From NCBI GenBank assembly GCA_945952105.1, contig CAMFGZ010000004.1, forward strand, positions 62,001 through 126,000: DNA of 64,000 nt. Direction: 5' to 3'. Below the pieces are notes generated by a model. That model was not told the DNA's origin and did no database searches. It worked only from the letters and a program-made list of their open reading frames with translations. Below, in pieces: positions 35,594 through 43,504 of the stretch (position 1 is the stretch's first letter; every line of letters starts with the position of its first letter). Made by a program: the position numbers and the translations under genes. Source of the stretch: an uncultured Rhodospirillaceae bacterium (lineage in GTDB: Bacteria > Pseudomonadota > Alphaproteobacteria > Reyranellales > Reyranellaceae).

Positions 35594-38278
35594 TTGTCCA
35601 TCACGGTCGATCTCGATCATCGCCCGCCGCTGTCCTTCTATCTGTCCGTAGGCCTGGTTGCCGGCAGCATCATCGCGCTGCAGATCGGCATCATGCGCGT
35701 GTTCTCGGTCGGCAGCTGGGCGCATTTCGGCTCGCTGGTGGTGAGCCTCGCCATGTTCGGCTTCGGGCTCACCAGCGCCGTGATGTGCGTGGGCAAGAGC
35801 TGGTTCGAGCGGCACTGGGTGGGCTCGGTCAAGGGCGCGCTGCTGGCCTTCGGGCCCCTGATGGTGGTGTGCAACCTCGCCGCCCAGCAGGTGCCGTTCA
35901 ACGCGATCTTCCTGATCTCCGACCCGATGCAGAAGTGGCGCCTGTTCGCCAACTTCGTCCTCTACTTCCTGCCGTTCCTGGCGGGCGCGCTTTATCTCGG
36001 CGTGATCTTCCTGAAGGCGCAGAAGACCTTCAGCCGCGTCTACTTCGCCGATCTCGTCGGCTCGGGCCTGTGCGGCCTCACCGTGCTGCTGGCGATGTAC
36101 CTGTGGCGGCCCGACGACCTGATCATGGCGCCGCTGGTCCTGTGGCTGGCCGGCGGCGTGCTGTGGTTCGTGGCGCTGGGCGACCGCAAGGGCGTGGCGG
36201 CCATCATCGTCGTCGCGATCCTGTCGGCCGGCGTGCATCACTTCGCGCCGCAGGTGCTGGGCGTGCCAAAGCTCGCCGTCTCCGACTACAAGGGCGTTTC
36301 CTACGCCCGCAAGTTCCCCGACAACAAGCGCGTCTACGAGCGCGCCTCGCCGTTCGGCTATATCGAGGTCTATTCCAGCTCCTACCTGCATTTCGCGCCG
36401 GGCCAGTCCGACAACGCGGCCTTCAATCTGAAGAAGATGCCGTCGAACGCCTATCTCGGCCTCTACATCGATTCCGAAGGCCCCGCCGGCATCATCAAGG
36501 ACCTGCCGGCCGACGAGACGGCGTACTTCAAGTACCTGCCGATGTACTACCCGTACCTGCTCAAGAAGGATCCGAAGACCTTCGTGGTCCAGTTCGGCGG
36601 CGGCATCTCGACGGCGGTGGCGTTGAAGTCGGGCTCCAGCCAGGTCACGGTGGCCGAGGGCAATCCCGCGCTGCTGACGGCTTTCCGCGAGGACAAGCAC
36701 CTGCGCGACTTCACCGGCGACATCCTCAACAACCCCAAGGTCAACGTCATCGACTACGATGGTCGCCTCTACGTCGCCCATACGAAGAACCGCTACGACG
36801 TGATCGACCTGTCGCTGGCCGATTCGGCCGGCCTGTCGAGTCCCGGCGGCTTCTCGATCGTCGAGAAATACTCCTACAGCCGCGAGGCGATGAGCGCCTA
36901 CATGCGCGCCCTGGCGCCGGCGGGCGTCCTGTCGGTGACGCTGTGGAACAAGGAAGAGCCGCCGAAATCGGTGCTGAAGCTCTACGCCACGATGGTGGCC
37001 GCCGCGCGCGACGTGGATGGCGGCAAGGACATCGCCCAGAAGTTCTACGTCGTCTCGTCCTACCTCTCGACCGCCACCGTGCTCTACAAGCGCGACGGCT
37101 TCACGCCGAAGGAGATCGAGGAACTCAACGCCCACACCAAGGCGATGTCCTTCGACGAGATCTACTATCCGGGCCTCAAGGTCGACACGTCCGACCTGAA
37201 GCAGATCCTGCAGGATTATCACGACCAGTTCTTCTTCACTGGCCACGCCGCCGACCCGACCGCACCGGCGGAGACCGAGCCCAACGACAAGCCGCCGCCC
37301 GGCATGACGGACGCTGCCGCGCCCGGCGCCGCGCCGACCGAAGTGAAGGCCGAAGACGCCGTGCCGCCGACGCCCAAGGTGCCGGCCACCGTGCTCGGCC
37401 GCCTCGCCTGGCACTACCTGCTGGAAGGCGGCTGGCAGAAGGTCGCGGACGAATATGTCTTCGACACCCGCATCCTGACCAATCACCAGCCGTACTTCGC
37501 CGCCTACATCAAAGTGCCCGACCTGCTGAAGTTCACCGACCGGCTCGAGCTGGTGCAGGACGAGTGGGGCTACCTGCTCCTGTGGGCGACGCTCGGCATC
37601 GCGACCGTCTTCGCGCTGACGCTGGTGCTGTTCCCGGTGATCTTCGGCTGGCGCACGATCTTCAGCCGCTATCCCGGCAAGGCCGGCACGATGATCTACT
37701 TCCTCTGCCTGGGGCTGGGTTACATCATCGTCGAGGTGGGCATGATCTCCCACTTCATCCTGGCGCTCTCCAACGCCACGGTGTCGGCGTCGGTGCTGAT
37801 CACCGGCATGCTGGTCTTCTCCGGCATGGGCAGCTTCTTCTCGGAGCGCTTCCTCGACCGGTCGCGCACCTTCATGCCCAAGGTCTTCCTGGCGATCTTC
37901 GCGATCCTGGTGACCTATGCCTTCACGATCGACTACGCGCTCGACTGGATCGGCACCCTGCCCTACGCGCTGCGCATCCTGCTCTGCCTGGTCATCATCT
38001 TCCCGCCGGCTTTCCTCATGGGCTTCCCCATGCCGACGGCGATGACGACGCTCGGCCGCCTGGGCAAGGACCACATGTTCCTGTGGGCCTGGGGCATCAA
38101 CGGTTGCTTCTCGGTCATCGGCGCGGCGCTGGTGCCGATCGTGGCGACCAGCTTCGGCCTGCCGGCCGTGGTGCTGGTCGGCGCCTTCGCCTACCTGATC
38201 GCGCTGCCGACGTTCTTCTCCGTCCTCATGCCGCTGCCGCCCCAGTCAACGGGGGCAGGGCGGCCCGCCGCCGCGTGA
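35594..38278 (+). CDS. Large integral-membrane protein with central spermidine-synthase-like domain
   Basis: An 894-residue protein. About seven membrane helices (14-216) precede a Rossmann aminopropyltransferase-like core holding the SAM-type loop QFGGGISTAVAL (Gly335-337), VTVAEGNPAL, and the putative active-site stretch YDVIDLSLADS (Asp402, Asp405, Asp410). A Pro/Ala-rich linker (~550-600) follows, and from ~658 a second block of about seven helices. The start is a TTG at 35594 with GGAG upstream. Membrane-embedded SpeE-like proteins are known but poorly characterised. The product, and the side of the membrane on which the core sits, cannot be decided here. The stop overlaps the next gene's GTG start by 4 bases. 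Confidence 0.85.
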   Translation: MSITVDLDHRPPLSFYLSVGLVAGSIIALQIGIMRVFSVGSWAHFGSLVVSLAMFGFGLTSAVMCVGKSWFERHWVGSVKGALLAFGPLMVVCNLAAQQVPFNAIFLISDPMQKWRLFANFVLYFLPFLAGALYLGVIFLKAQKTFSRVYFADLVGSGLCGLTVLLAMYLWRPDDLIMAPLVLWLAGGVLWFVALGDRKGVAAIIVVAILSAGVHHFAPQVLGVPKLAVSDYKGVSYARKFPDNKRVYERASPFGYIEVYSSSYLHFAPGQSDNAAFNLKKMPSNAYLGLYIDSEGPAGIIKDLPADETAYFKYLPMYYPYLLKKDPKTFVVQFGGGISTAVALKSGSSQVTVAEGNPALLTAFREDKHLRDFTGDILNNPKVNVIDYDGRLYVAHTKNRYDVIDLSLADSAGLSSPGGFSIVEKYSYSREAMSAYMRALAPAGVLSVTLWNKEEPPKSVLKLYATMVAAARDVDGGKDIAQKFYVVSSYLSTATVLYKRDGFTPKEIEELNAHTKAMSFDEIYYPGLKVDTSDLKQILQDYHDQFFFTGHAADPTAPAETEPNDKPPPGMTDAAAPGAAPTEVKAEDAVPPTPKVPATVLGRLAWHYLLEGGWQKVADEYVFDTRILTNHQPYFAAYIKVPDLLKFTDRLELVQDEWGYLLLWATLGIATVFALTLVLFPVIFGWRTIFSRYPGKAGTMIYFLCLGLGYIIVEVGMISHFILALSNATVSASVLITGMLVFSGMGSFFSERFLDRSRTFMPKVFLAIFAILVTYAFTIDYALDWIGTLPYALRILLCLVIIFPPAFLMGFPMPTAMTTLGRLGKDHMFLWAWGINGCFSVIGAALVPIVATSFGLPAVVLVGAFAYLIALPTFFSVLMPLPPQSTGAGRPAAA

Positions 38279-39339
38279 AGCGGCGGGCGCTGCTGCTGGG
38301 GGCTCTCCTGATGCCGACCGTTGCGCACGCCCAGCCGAAGAAGCCCAGGACCCCGAGCAAGCGGCAGGCGACGAAGCCTGCGGCCAAGCCGGAGCAGGTG
38401 CACGCGGCCAAGCCCGCCGCGCCGCCACCGCCGTCGGCCGCGCTGAAAGAGGCGAAGACGCAGCTCGTCGCCTTCGACAGTTCGCCCTTCCCCTATCGCG
38501 GCTTCATCCCCGACACGACCAAGCCGTTCCTCGACGCGCGCGACGGCAAGCGGCGCGGCCACACGACCGGCCGCGGGGACGTCTATTGGGAGGAGGTGGC
38601 CTACAGCGATCGCCGTTCGCTGCTCTACCTGCCGCAGGGCTTCGACCCGACCAGGCCGGTCCTGATCGTGCTCTTTCTCCATGGCCAGGGCGCCACGCTC
38701 GAGCGCGACGTGATGGTGCGCCAGGCCGTGCCGCGGCAGATTGCCGAGTCCGGCCAGAACATCGCGCTGGTGGCGCCGCAGCTCGCGCTCGACGCGCTCG
38801 ATTCCAGCGCTGGCAATTTCTGGCGCGGCGGTCACTTCGCGAAGTATCTCGACGAGACGGCCGAGCGGCTGATGCGCCTCTACGGAAGCCGCAGCGCCGG
38901 CCGCGGCTTCAACCTCGCCCCGGTGGTGATCGCGGCCTATAGCGGCGGCTACCTGTCGGCGGCCTATGCGCTGCAGCGCGGTGGCGCCAACCATCGTGTG
39001 AAGGGGCTCATCCTCCTGGACGCACTCTACGGCGACGAGGACAAGTTTGCTTCCTGGTTCGCGGCCCGTCGCCAGCAGGCCTTCCTGTTGAGCGCCTTCA
39101 CCGACTCGACCAGGGACGAGAACGCGGCGCTGCAGGGCCTGCTCGCCAAGCGGCGCATTTCGTTCGGCCGCACGGTCCCGAAGGCCCTGACGCCCGGCAC
39201 CGCCGCCTTCGTGGGGCCGACGGGCGGCCTCGACATGCATGGCGATTTTGTTACGCGCGCGTGGCAGGCCGATCCCCTGCAACAGGCGCTCTCCCTGATT
39301 CCCGGCTACGCCCCGGTTCATGGTAGAAAGAGCGCATGA
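38275..39339 (+). CDS. Secreted alpha/beta-hydrolase-like protein
   Basis: A 354-residue protein starting at GTG 38275, coupled to the upstream gene by a GTGA overlap. A signal peptide (KRRALLLGALLMPTVAHA) is followed by a Lys/Pro/Ala-rich linker (~20-60). The catalytic region has VLIVLFLHGQGATLERD, a nucleophile elbow AYSGGYLSAAYAL with Ser223 (an AxSxG variant of GxSxG), and a late His in LDMHGDFV. It is probably a periplasmic esterase or peptidase-like hydrolase. The substrate is unknown. It shares the operon with a membrane SpeE-like protein and an HD oxygenase. Confidence 0.8.
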   Translation: MKRRALLLGALLMPTVAHAQPKKPRTPSKRQATKPAAKPEQVHAAKPAAPPPPSAALKEAKTQLVAFDSSPFPYRGFIPDTTKPFLDARDGKRRGHTTGRGDVYWEEVAYSDRRSLLYLPQGFDPTRPVLIVLFLHGQGATLERDVMVRQAVPRQIAESGQNIALVAPQLALDALDSSAGNFWRGGHFAKYLDETAERLMRLYGSRSAGRGFNLAPVVIAAYSGGYLSAAYALQRGGANHRVKGLILLDALYGDEDKFASWFAARRQQAFLLSAFTDSTRDENAALQGLLAKRRISFGRTVPKALTPGTAAFVGPTGGLDMHGDFVTRAWQADPLQQALSLIPGYAPVHGRKSA

Positions 39340-39896
39340 ACGATCCGCTCCGCCAGGAACTTCTGGATATCTTCGTCGGCCGCGCTACACGGCGTTATGG
39401 CCTGTCCGAGATCAACCAGCTCCAGCATGCGCTGCAGGCGGCGGCGCTGGCCGAGGCCGACGGCGCGCCGCCGGCCACCGTGCTGGCCTCGCTGTTGCAC
39501 GATGTCGGCCACATGATCCACCAACTCGGCGAAGATCCCGCCTCGCGCGGCGTCGACGACGTGCACGAGGAGCTGGGCGCGCAGTGGCTGGCCGAGCGCT
39601 TCGGCCCGGCCGTGAGTGAGCCGGTTCGCTTGCACGTCACCGCCAAGCGCTACCTCTGCACCGTCGAGTCGGATTATTTCGGCAAGCTGGCGCCCGACTC
39701 GGTGCGCAGCCTGGAGCTGCAGGGTGGCCTGATGTCGCCCGACGAGGTCGAAGCCTTTCGCGCCAATCCCTATCAAGCCGAAGCCGTGCGCCTGCGCCGC
39801 TACGACGAGGAAGCGAAGGACCCGCGCGCCCGTACTCCTGACTTCGATCACTACCTGCGCCACGTCCCGGCCTGCAGATTGTCATCCCGAGCGTAA
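39336..39896 (+). CDS. PhnZ-like HD-domain mixed-valence diiron oxygenase
   Basis: A 186-residue HD protein that lines up with PhnZ along its length (INQLQHALQAA, LASLLHDVGH, HVTAKRYL, LELQGG). All six diiron ligands are visible: His31, His55, Asp56, His77, His100 and Asp157, with spacing almost equal to that in PhnZ. Tyr21 matches the lid tyrosine, but the lid glutamate position is shifted (Ser24/Glu25), so the substrate may differ from hydroxymethylphosphonate. No phosphonate genes are nearby. The start overlaps the hydrolase stop (ATGA). The last residues LSSRA and the stop codon are encoded by a palindromic repeat (39881-39956). Confidence 0.88.
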   Translation: MNDPLRQELLDIFVGRATRRYGLSEINQLQHALQAAALAEADGAPPATVLASLLHDVGHMIHQLGEDPASRGVDDVHEELGAQWLAERFGPAVSEPVRLHVTAKRYLCTVESDYFGKLAPDSVRSLELQGGLMSPDEVEAFRANPYQAEAVRLRRYDEEAKDPRARTPDFDHYLRHVPACRLSSRA

Positions 39897-39956
39897 GCGA
39901 GGGACCTTTCCTTCCTCTCTCATGAAAGACCCCTCGACCGTTGGTCGTGGGATGAC
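39881..39956. repeat. GTCATCCCGAGC-type palindrome, copy B, containing a stop codon
   Basis: GTCATCCCGAGC at the left (39881-39892) pairs imperfectly with GTCGTGGGATGAC at the right (39944-39956). It shares its left half with copy A at 35444. The TAA at 39894-39896 inside the left arm ends the HD gene, so the element overlaps coding sequence. Confidence 0.75.
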
Positions 39957-39965
39957 ACGGTACCC

Positions 39966-40889
39966 ATGATCTCCCGAACCGAAGTCGAGGCCGCCTGGAG
40001 CCTGATCCGTCCGCATGTGCGCCGCACGCCCGTGATCGAACTCGGCACCGGCGCGCTCGGCGTGACCGCGCCGCTGGCCTTGAAGCTCGAATCGCTGCAG
40101 GTCAGCGGGACGTTCAAGGGGCGCGGTGCGTTCCACAAGCTGCTGGCCTCGAAGGTGCCGGCCGCCGGCATCATCGCGGCGTCGGGCGGCAACCATGGTG
40201 CCGCCGCGGCCTATGCCGCGCGGGCGTTGGGTCATCGTGCCGAGATCTTCGTGCCCACCATCGCATCACCCGCCAAGGTCGCGCGGCTGCGCAGCTACGG
40301 CGCGGTCGTGAACCAGGTGGGCGCGGTCTATGCCGAGGCGCGCGCCGCTTCCGAAGCCCGCGCCGCCGAAACCGGTGCGCTCATGGTCCCGGCCTATGAG
40401 GACGAGGTCGTGTTCGCCGGCGCCGGCAGCGTCGCGCTGGAATTCGCCGAACAGGCGGAATTCGACACGCTGCTGATCGCGGTGGGCGGCGGCGGCCTGA
40501 TCGCCGGCTGCGCTGCCGCGGTTGGCTCGGCGAAGAAGATCGTCGCTGTCGAGACCGAGGGCACGCCGACGCTGCACGAGGCGCTGAAGGCCGGGAAGCC
40601 GGTCGACGTCGCCATCTCCGGCATCGCCGCCGACGCGCTGGGGGCCAGCCGCATCGGCACCCCCAACTTCGAGGTCGCGCGGACGCTGGTCCGCGACTCC
40701 GTGCTCGTCACCGACGACGCCGTGCGCGACGCGCAACGCGCACTGTGGGACGAACTGCGCATCGTCGCCGAGCCCGCCGGCGCCACGGGCCTGGCCGCCT
40801 TGCGCGCGGGCGCCTATCGCCCCGCGCCGGGCGAGCGAGTCGCCACGCTGATCTGCGGCGCCAACACCGATCCTGGTTCGGTGGCGTAG
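39966..40889 (+). CDS. Threonine/serine dehydratase-like PLP enzyme
   Basis: A 307-residue fold-type II PLP enzyme. The Schiff-base lysine is Lys51 in VSGTFKGRGAF, the substrate loop is ASGGNHGAAAAYAA (residues ~65-80), and the PLP-phosphate loop is VGGGGLIAG (~175). It lacks the C-terminal ACT-like regulatory domain of biosynthetic IlvA, so it resembles the short catabolic threonine/serine dehydratase or a racemase-type relative. It begins 9 bases after the palindrome that ends the HD gene. Co-transcription with the upstream cluster is possible but not shown. Confidence 0.9.
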   Translation: MISRTEVEAAWSLIRPHVRRTPVIELGTGALGVTAPLALKLESLQVSGTFKGRGAFHKLLASKVPAAGIIAASGGNHGAAAAYAARALGHRAEIFVPTIASPAKVARLRSYGAVVNQVGAVYAEARAASEARAAETGALMVPAYEDEVVFAGAGSVALEFAEQAEFDTLLIAVGGGGLIAGCAAAVGSAKKIVAVETEGTPTLHEALKAGKPVDVAISGIAADALGASRIGTPNFEVARTLVRDSVLVTDDAVRDAQRALWDELRIVAEPAGATGLAALRAGAYRPAPGERVATLICGANTDPGSVA

Positions 40890-41191
40890 GACAAGTTTGA
40901 GGTAGAGCAGAGTTCTGCTATACTACCCGAAGGTATAGACGCAATGCGTCGGCCTTTTCTGTCTGTCGAGATCGGTTTTAGAGCGTCTGAAAGTTCAGCT
41001 CGCGCGCATCAATGATGCGGCCTTGCTGTTGCGCTCGAAGCGTGTCGTGAAGGCAGTGCCAGCAACACTCTGATTGACGCCAGGTCACGAACGGCCTGCC
41101 GCGAATGCCTCCGCTTGTTGCGGCTGGTTCGACGCGCGCAGACCGAAGCCGTCGCTTGGCATGCCTCGCAACCATTCCGAAGGAACGAACG
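40890..41191. other. 302-base region without a clear gene, start of a lower-GC patch
   Basis: No convincing coding sequence is seen. Base composition drops relative to the flanks. It contains a dyad AGCAGA-GT-TCTGCT (40906-40919) and an adjacent TATAC/GTATA pair (40919-40937), just after the dehydratase stop. These could be a terminator or operator, but no T-run follows. Confidence 0.4.
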
Positions 41192-41772
41192 ATGACCGAC
41201 CGCAGAGCCGCAGAGATCCTGTATCCAAATCAAGGAGGAGACTGGAAGATCGAACTAAGGCAACGACCGATTGCCCATCGTGGGCATGCCTTTCTGGCAC
41301 TTGTCCATAAGGGCGAGATAGTCAGGGAACTCCATGGCTTTGGTCATTCAAGGCACACGGACGACGGCAGACGCTGGCAACCGACGGAGCTCACCTGCGG
41401 GGCACGGAATCAGGTCCGGATACGCTCAGAGATACGGAATCTATCGGAGTGGTGAAGGCCGGCAGCAAGGAAGAAATCGAGAAAATCTGGGCGAAAGGTG
41501 CCGCGGCGGCTTCAGCCATCACAAAGGGGAATTTCGACTACAAGGCCCATGACCCATCGTATGAGCTTGGCACCGACGGCGGCCAGATCCAGAACAGTAA
41601 TTCGGTCGCCTACACCGTCGCCAAGGCCATGGGGCTGGCGGCTGACGCCGATCGCGTTCTGCAGGAGCAAAACGAGAGCCGCCGCTTCTCGGGGTGGAAT
41701 CGCGACCTGCTCGATCCGAAGTACAAGCGTTACGTGGCGCCACCGCCCTTCCCGGTAAGAGACGCTCCGTGA
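41192..41772 (+). pseudogene. Frameshifted hypothetical gene (two overlapping reading frames)
   Basis: The first frame (41192-41455, 87 residues, AAGGAAC ribosome-binding site) contains HRGHAFLALVHKGEIVRELHGFGH and loses its natural pattern after about TDDGRRW. The second frame (41452-41772, GTG start overlapping the first stop) contains VKAGSKEEIEKIW and QIQNSNSVAYTVAKAMGL. Read upstream without a start codon, the second frame stays open and gives ATDGAHLRGTESGPDTLRD, which fits as a direct continuation. One protein of about 190 residues split by a single-base indel near 41365-41395 is therefore likely. The GHAFL and NSNS blocks recall papain/NlpC-like amidases, but I cannot name the family. 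Confidence 0.55.
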
Positions 41773-41853
41773 CGCTTTAGCCAGTTTGCAACCATAGATT
41801 AGTGGAGATAAAACTACTTCCCGGCATGCTGCGCTTCCACATCGAGGTGTGGC

Positions 41854-42252
41854 ATGCCGAGATTCTCTCAATATCGTCTCGCGTCAGTCTTCGCTCTATT
41901 GCTCGCCACCGGTGGCTGTACGTTTTTTTGCGGTAACATCGAGCGATTTTCTACTAACACCATGGTAACTGGCCCTTTTCATTACACGCAGCCGGCCAAT
42001 ACCTGGATCGACAACACAAGAATGGCTTCTTACCTTCGTGGGATCATCGAGGCGAATGGGCGGCAGCAACTCACCTACGCTGGGTACGAGTGCTCACCGC
42101 GACCGGTTGCAGACTGCCCTGACTGTCTTCTGTGCACCGAGAAAATCAGTGGCGTCAACAATGCCCAATGCAAGCCCGAAGGCGACCTGTTCATCCGGGC
42201 CTATGTTGGCCCCGGCTCGAACGTGCAGGCCCAGACCTACTGGAAGAAGTAG
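41854..42252 (+). CDS. Small cysteine-rich lipoprotein (hypothetical)
   Basis: A 132-residue protein with a lipoprotein signal peptide (ASVFALLLATGGC, lipid-acceptor Cys22). Several further cysteines cluster in CSPRPVADCPDCLLC and AQC. It has lower GC and a more mixed codon use than its neighbours. A GAGGTG block lies 6-7 bases before the ATG. No known family is recognised. The cysteine cluster suggests disulfides or a metal site in the periplasm. Confidence 0.65.
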   Translation: MPRFSQYRLASVFALLLATGGCTFFCGNIERFSTNTMVTGPFHYTQPANTWIDNTRMASYLRGIIEANGRQQLTYAGYECSPRPVADCPDCLLCTEKISGVNNAQCKPEGDLFIRAYVGPGSNVQAQTYWKK

Positions 42253-42278
42253 GCCGCCTGCAGTGCCGACGCCTGAGC

Positions 42279-42857
42279 TTACTTCCCGGCGGGCTTAACC
42301 GAAACGAGATCAAGGACGATCGTCTTGGCGGGATCACGCCAATCGGGGAAGCTTTCCTTGATCGAGGCCGAGATGGCCGGGGACCACCAGTGGATGTTGC
42401 GGCTGTTCGAATCGGCCTTGGTTTCCTCGACACGGAAGGCGTCGAAGGTGCCGGCCGGCACCGTGATCTTCTCGTAGGCGGCGACGGTCATCGTGACGGT
42501 CGAGGTGTAGCTCTTGCCGTCGCGGCCGATGACGGTGACGGTGTTCGTGATCTTGTTGCCGACCTTGAGCGGCCACAACGCTTTCAGGTCGAGGCCCTTG
42601 GCGAAGGACTCACCTTGCGCGTCGACCGAGCCGACGAGGCCGCCATGAACGCGCAGCGCCTCGGCCTTGCCGTTCGAGAGGCTGTTGTAGAGACACGTGG
42701 TTCCGTCTTGACCAGCGGCGGCATTGACCTTCTCGAAGGCGCCGCCCTTGTAGGTGAACTCGGTGCCGCTGGCCGGGCACTGAAAAGACGCGGTTTGCGC
42801 GGAGGCGCCGCCCGCAACGGCGGTGGCGAGCAGCACGGCGAGGGCGATCGACTTCAT
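42279..42857 (-). CDS. Secreted hypothetical protein, paralogue B
   Basis: A 192-residue protein with a Sec signal peptide (MKSIALAVLLATAVAGGASA). The mature part begins SFQCPASGTEFTYKGG, and later has LWPLKVGNKI, EKITVPAGTFDAFRVEE and IHWWSPAISASIKESF. The last two blocks resemble beta-sandwich periplasmic proteins in which a tryptophan-rich strand precedes a C-terminal strand. It is a paralogue of the next gene upstream (42917-43486). It may be the distal end of the transport operon. Function unknown. Confidence 0.75.
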   Translation of the reverse strand: MKSIALAVLLATAVAGGASAQTASFQCPASGTEFTYKGGAFEKVNAAAGQDGTTCLYNSLSNGKAEALRVHGGLVGSVDAQGESFAKGLDLKALWPLKVGNKITNTVTVIGRDGKSYTSTVTMTVAAYEKITVPAGTFDAFRVEETKADSNSRNIHWWSPAISASIKESFPDWRDPAKTIVLDLVSVKPAGK

Positions 42858-42916
42858 GGGCTGTTCCTCCTTGTGTCGCGCGACTAGGCGCGCCGGAGGT
42901 TACAAGTCAAACTTGG

Positions 42917-43486
42917 CTACCGCGTGACCTCGGTCACGACCGCGCGGTTGGCCTTGCCGGCGCCGTCGCTGAAATCGTAGCGGATGGCGAACTTGTCGGA
43001 GGGCGCGATCCACCAGCGCGAGATCGAGCGTTGGCCCTTGTCGCCGGTCTCGTTCATTTCGATCAGGAACGTGTCGATCATCTTCTCGCCCGGGCCGGTG
43101 CGCCGCTCGTAGCGCACCACGGCGAGGCTGTAGGTCCAGGTGCCGCCGCCGACCTTGTAGCTCGCCTCGATCTTCTTGCCGGCTTCGAGCGGCCACAGGC
43201 GCTCAGGCCGAAGCGCCGCGATGAAGGCGGTCGCGTCGTTGCCGTCGGCCGACGGGTTGTCGAACAGCAGCGCGCGCAGCTTGAAAGGCCCGCCCCCGAC
43301 CCGCTCCATGTTGCAGTCCATGCCGCTGCGCCCGCGCGCCACGACCTTGACGCCGCTGTCGTAGGTGAAGGTCGTGCCCGGCGCGGGGCAGGCGAACTCC
43401 ATGGTCTGGGCGGAGGTGGCGCCGGCAAAGGTGCCGGCGGCAAGCAAGGTGGCGGGCAGGAGGGCGAGGGAGGCGGGCAGTCTCAT
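42917..43486 (-). CDS. Secreted hypothetical protein, paralogue A
   Basis: A 189-residue exported protein (signal peptide ending GATSAQ). The mature part carries MEFACPAPGTTFTYDSG, RLWPLEAGKKIEASYKV, MIDTFLIEMNE and SRWWIAPSDKFAIRYDF, matching the block order of paralogue B (FxCPAxGTxFTY, LWPLxxGxKI, WW). It starts 18 bases after the stop of the DppF-like gene, so it may belong to that operon and is probably periplasmic. Function unknown. Confidence 0.75.
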   Translation of the reverse strand: MRLPASLALLPATLLAAGTFAGATSAQTMEFACPAPGTTFTYDSGVKVVARGRSGMDCNMERVGGGPFKLRALLFDNPSADGNDATAFIAALRPERLWPLEAGKKIEASYKVGGGTWTYSLAVVRYERRTGPGEKMIDTFLIEMNETGDKGQRSISRWWIAPSDKFAIRYDFSDGAGKANRAVVTEVTR

Positions 43487-43504
43487 GGCCCGATCATAGC
43501 CAAA

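Noticed and set aside
35447..38074. 875-residue minus-strand frame opposite the spermidine-synthase-like gene
   Set aside because: Antisense shadow. Low-complexity His/Arg/Glu/Gln-rich translation with no recognisable fold. The plus-strand gene has helices and motifs.
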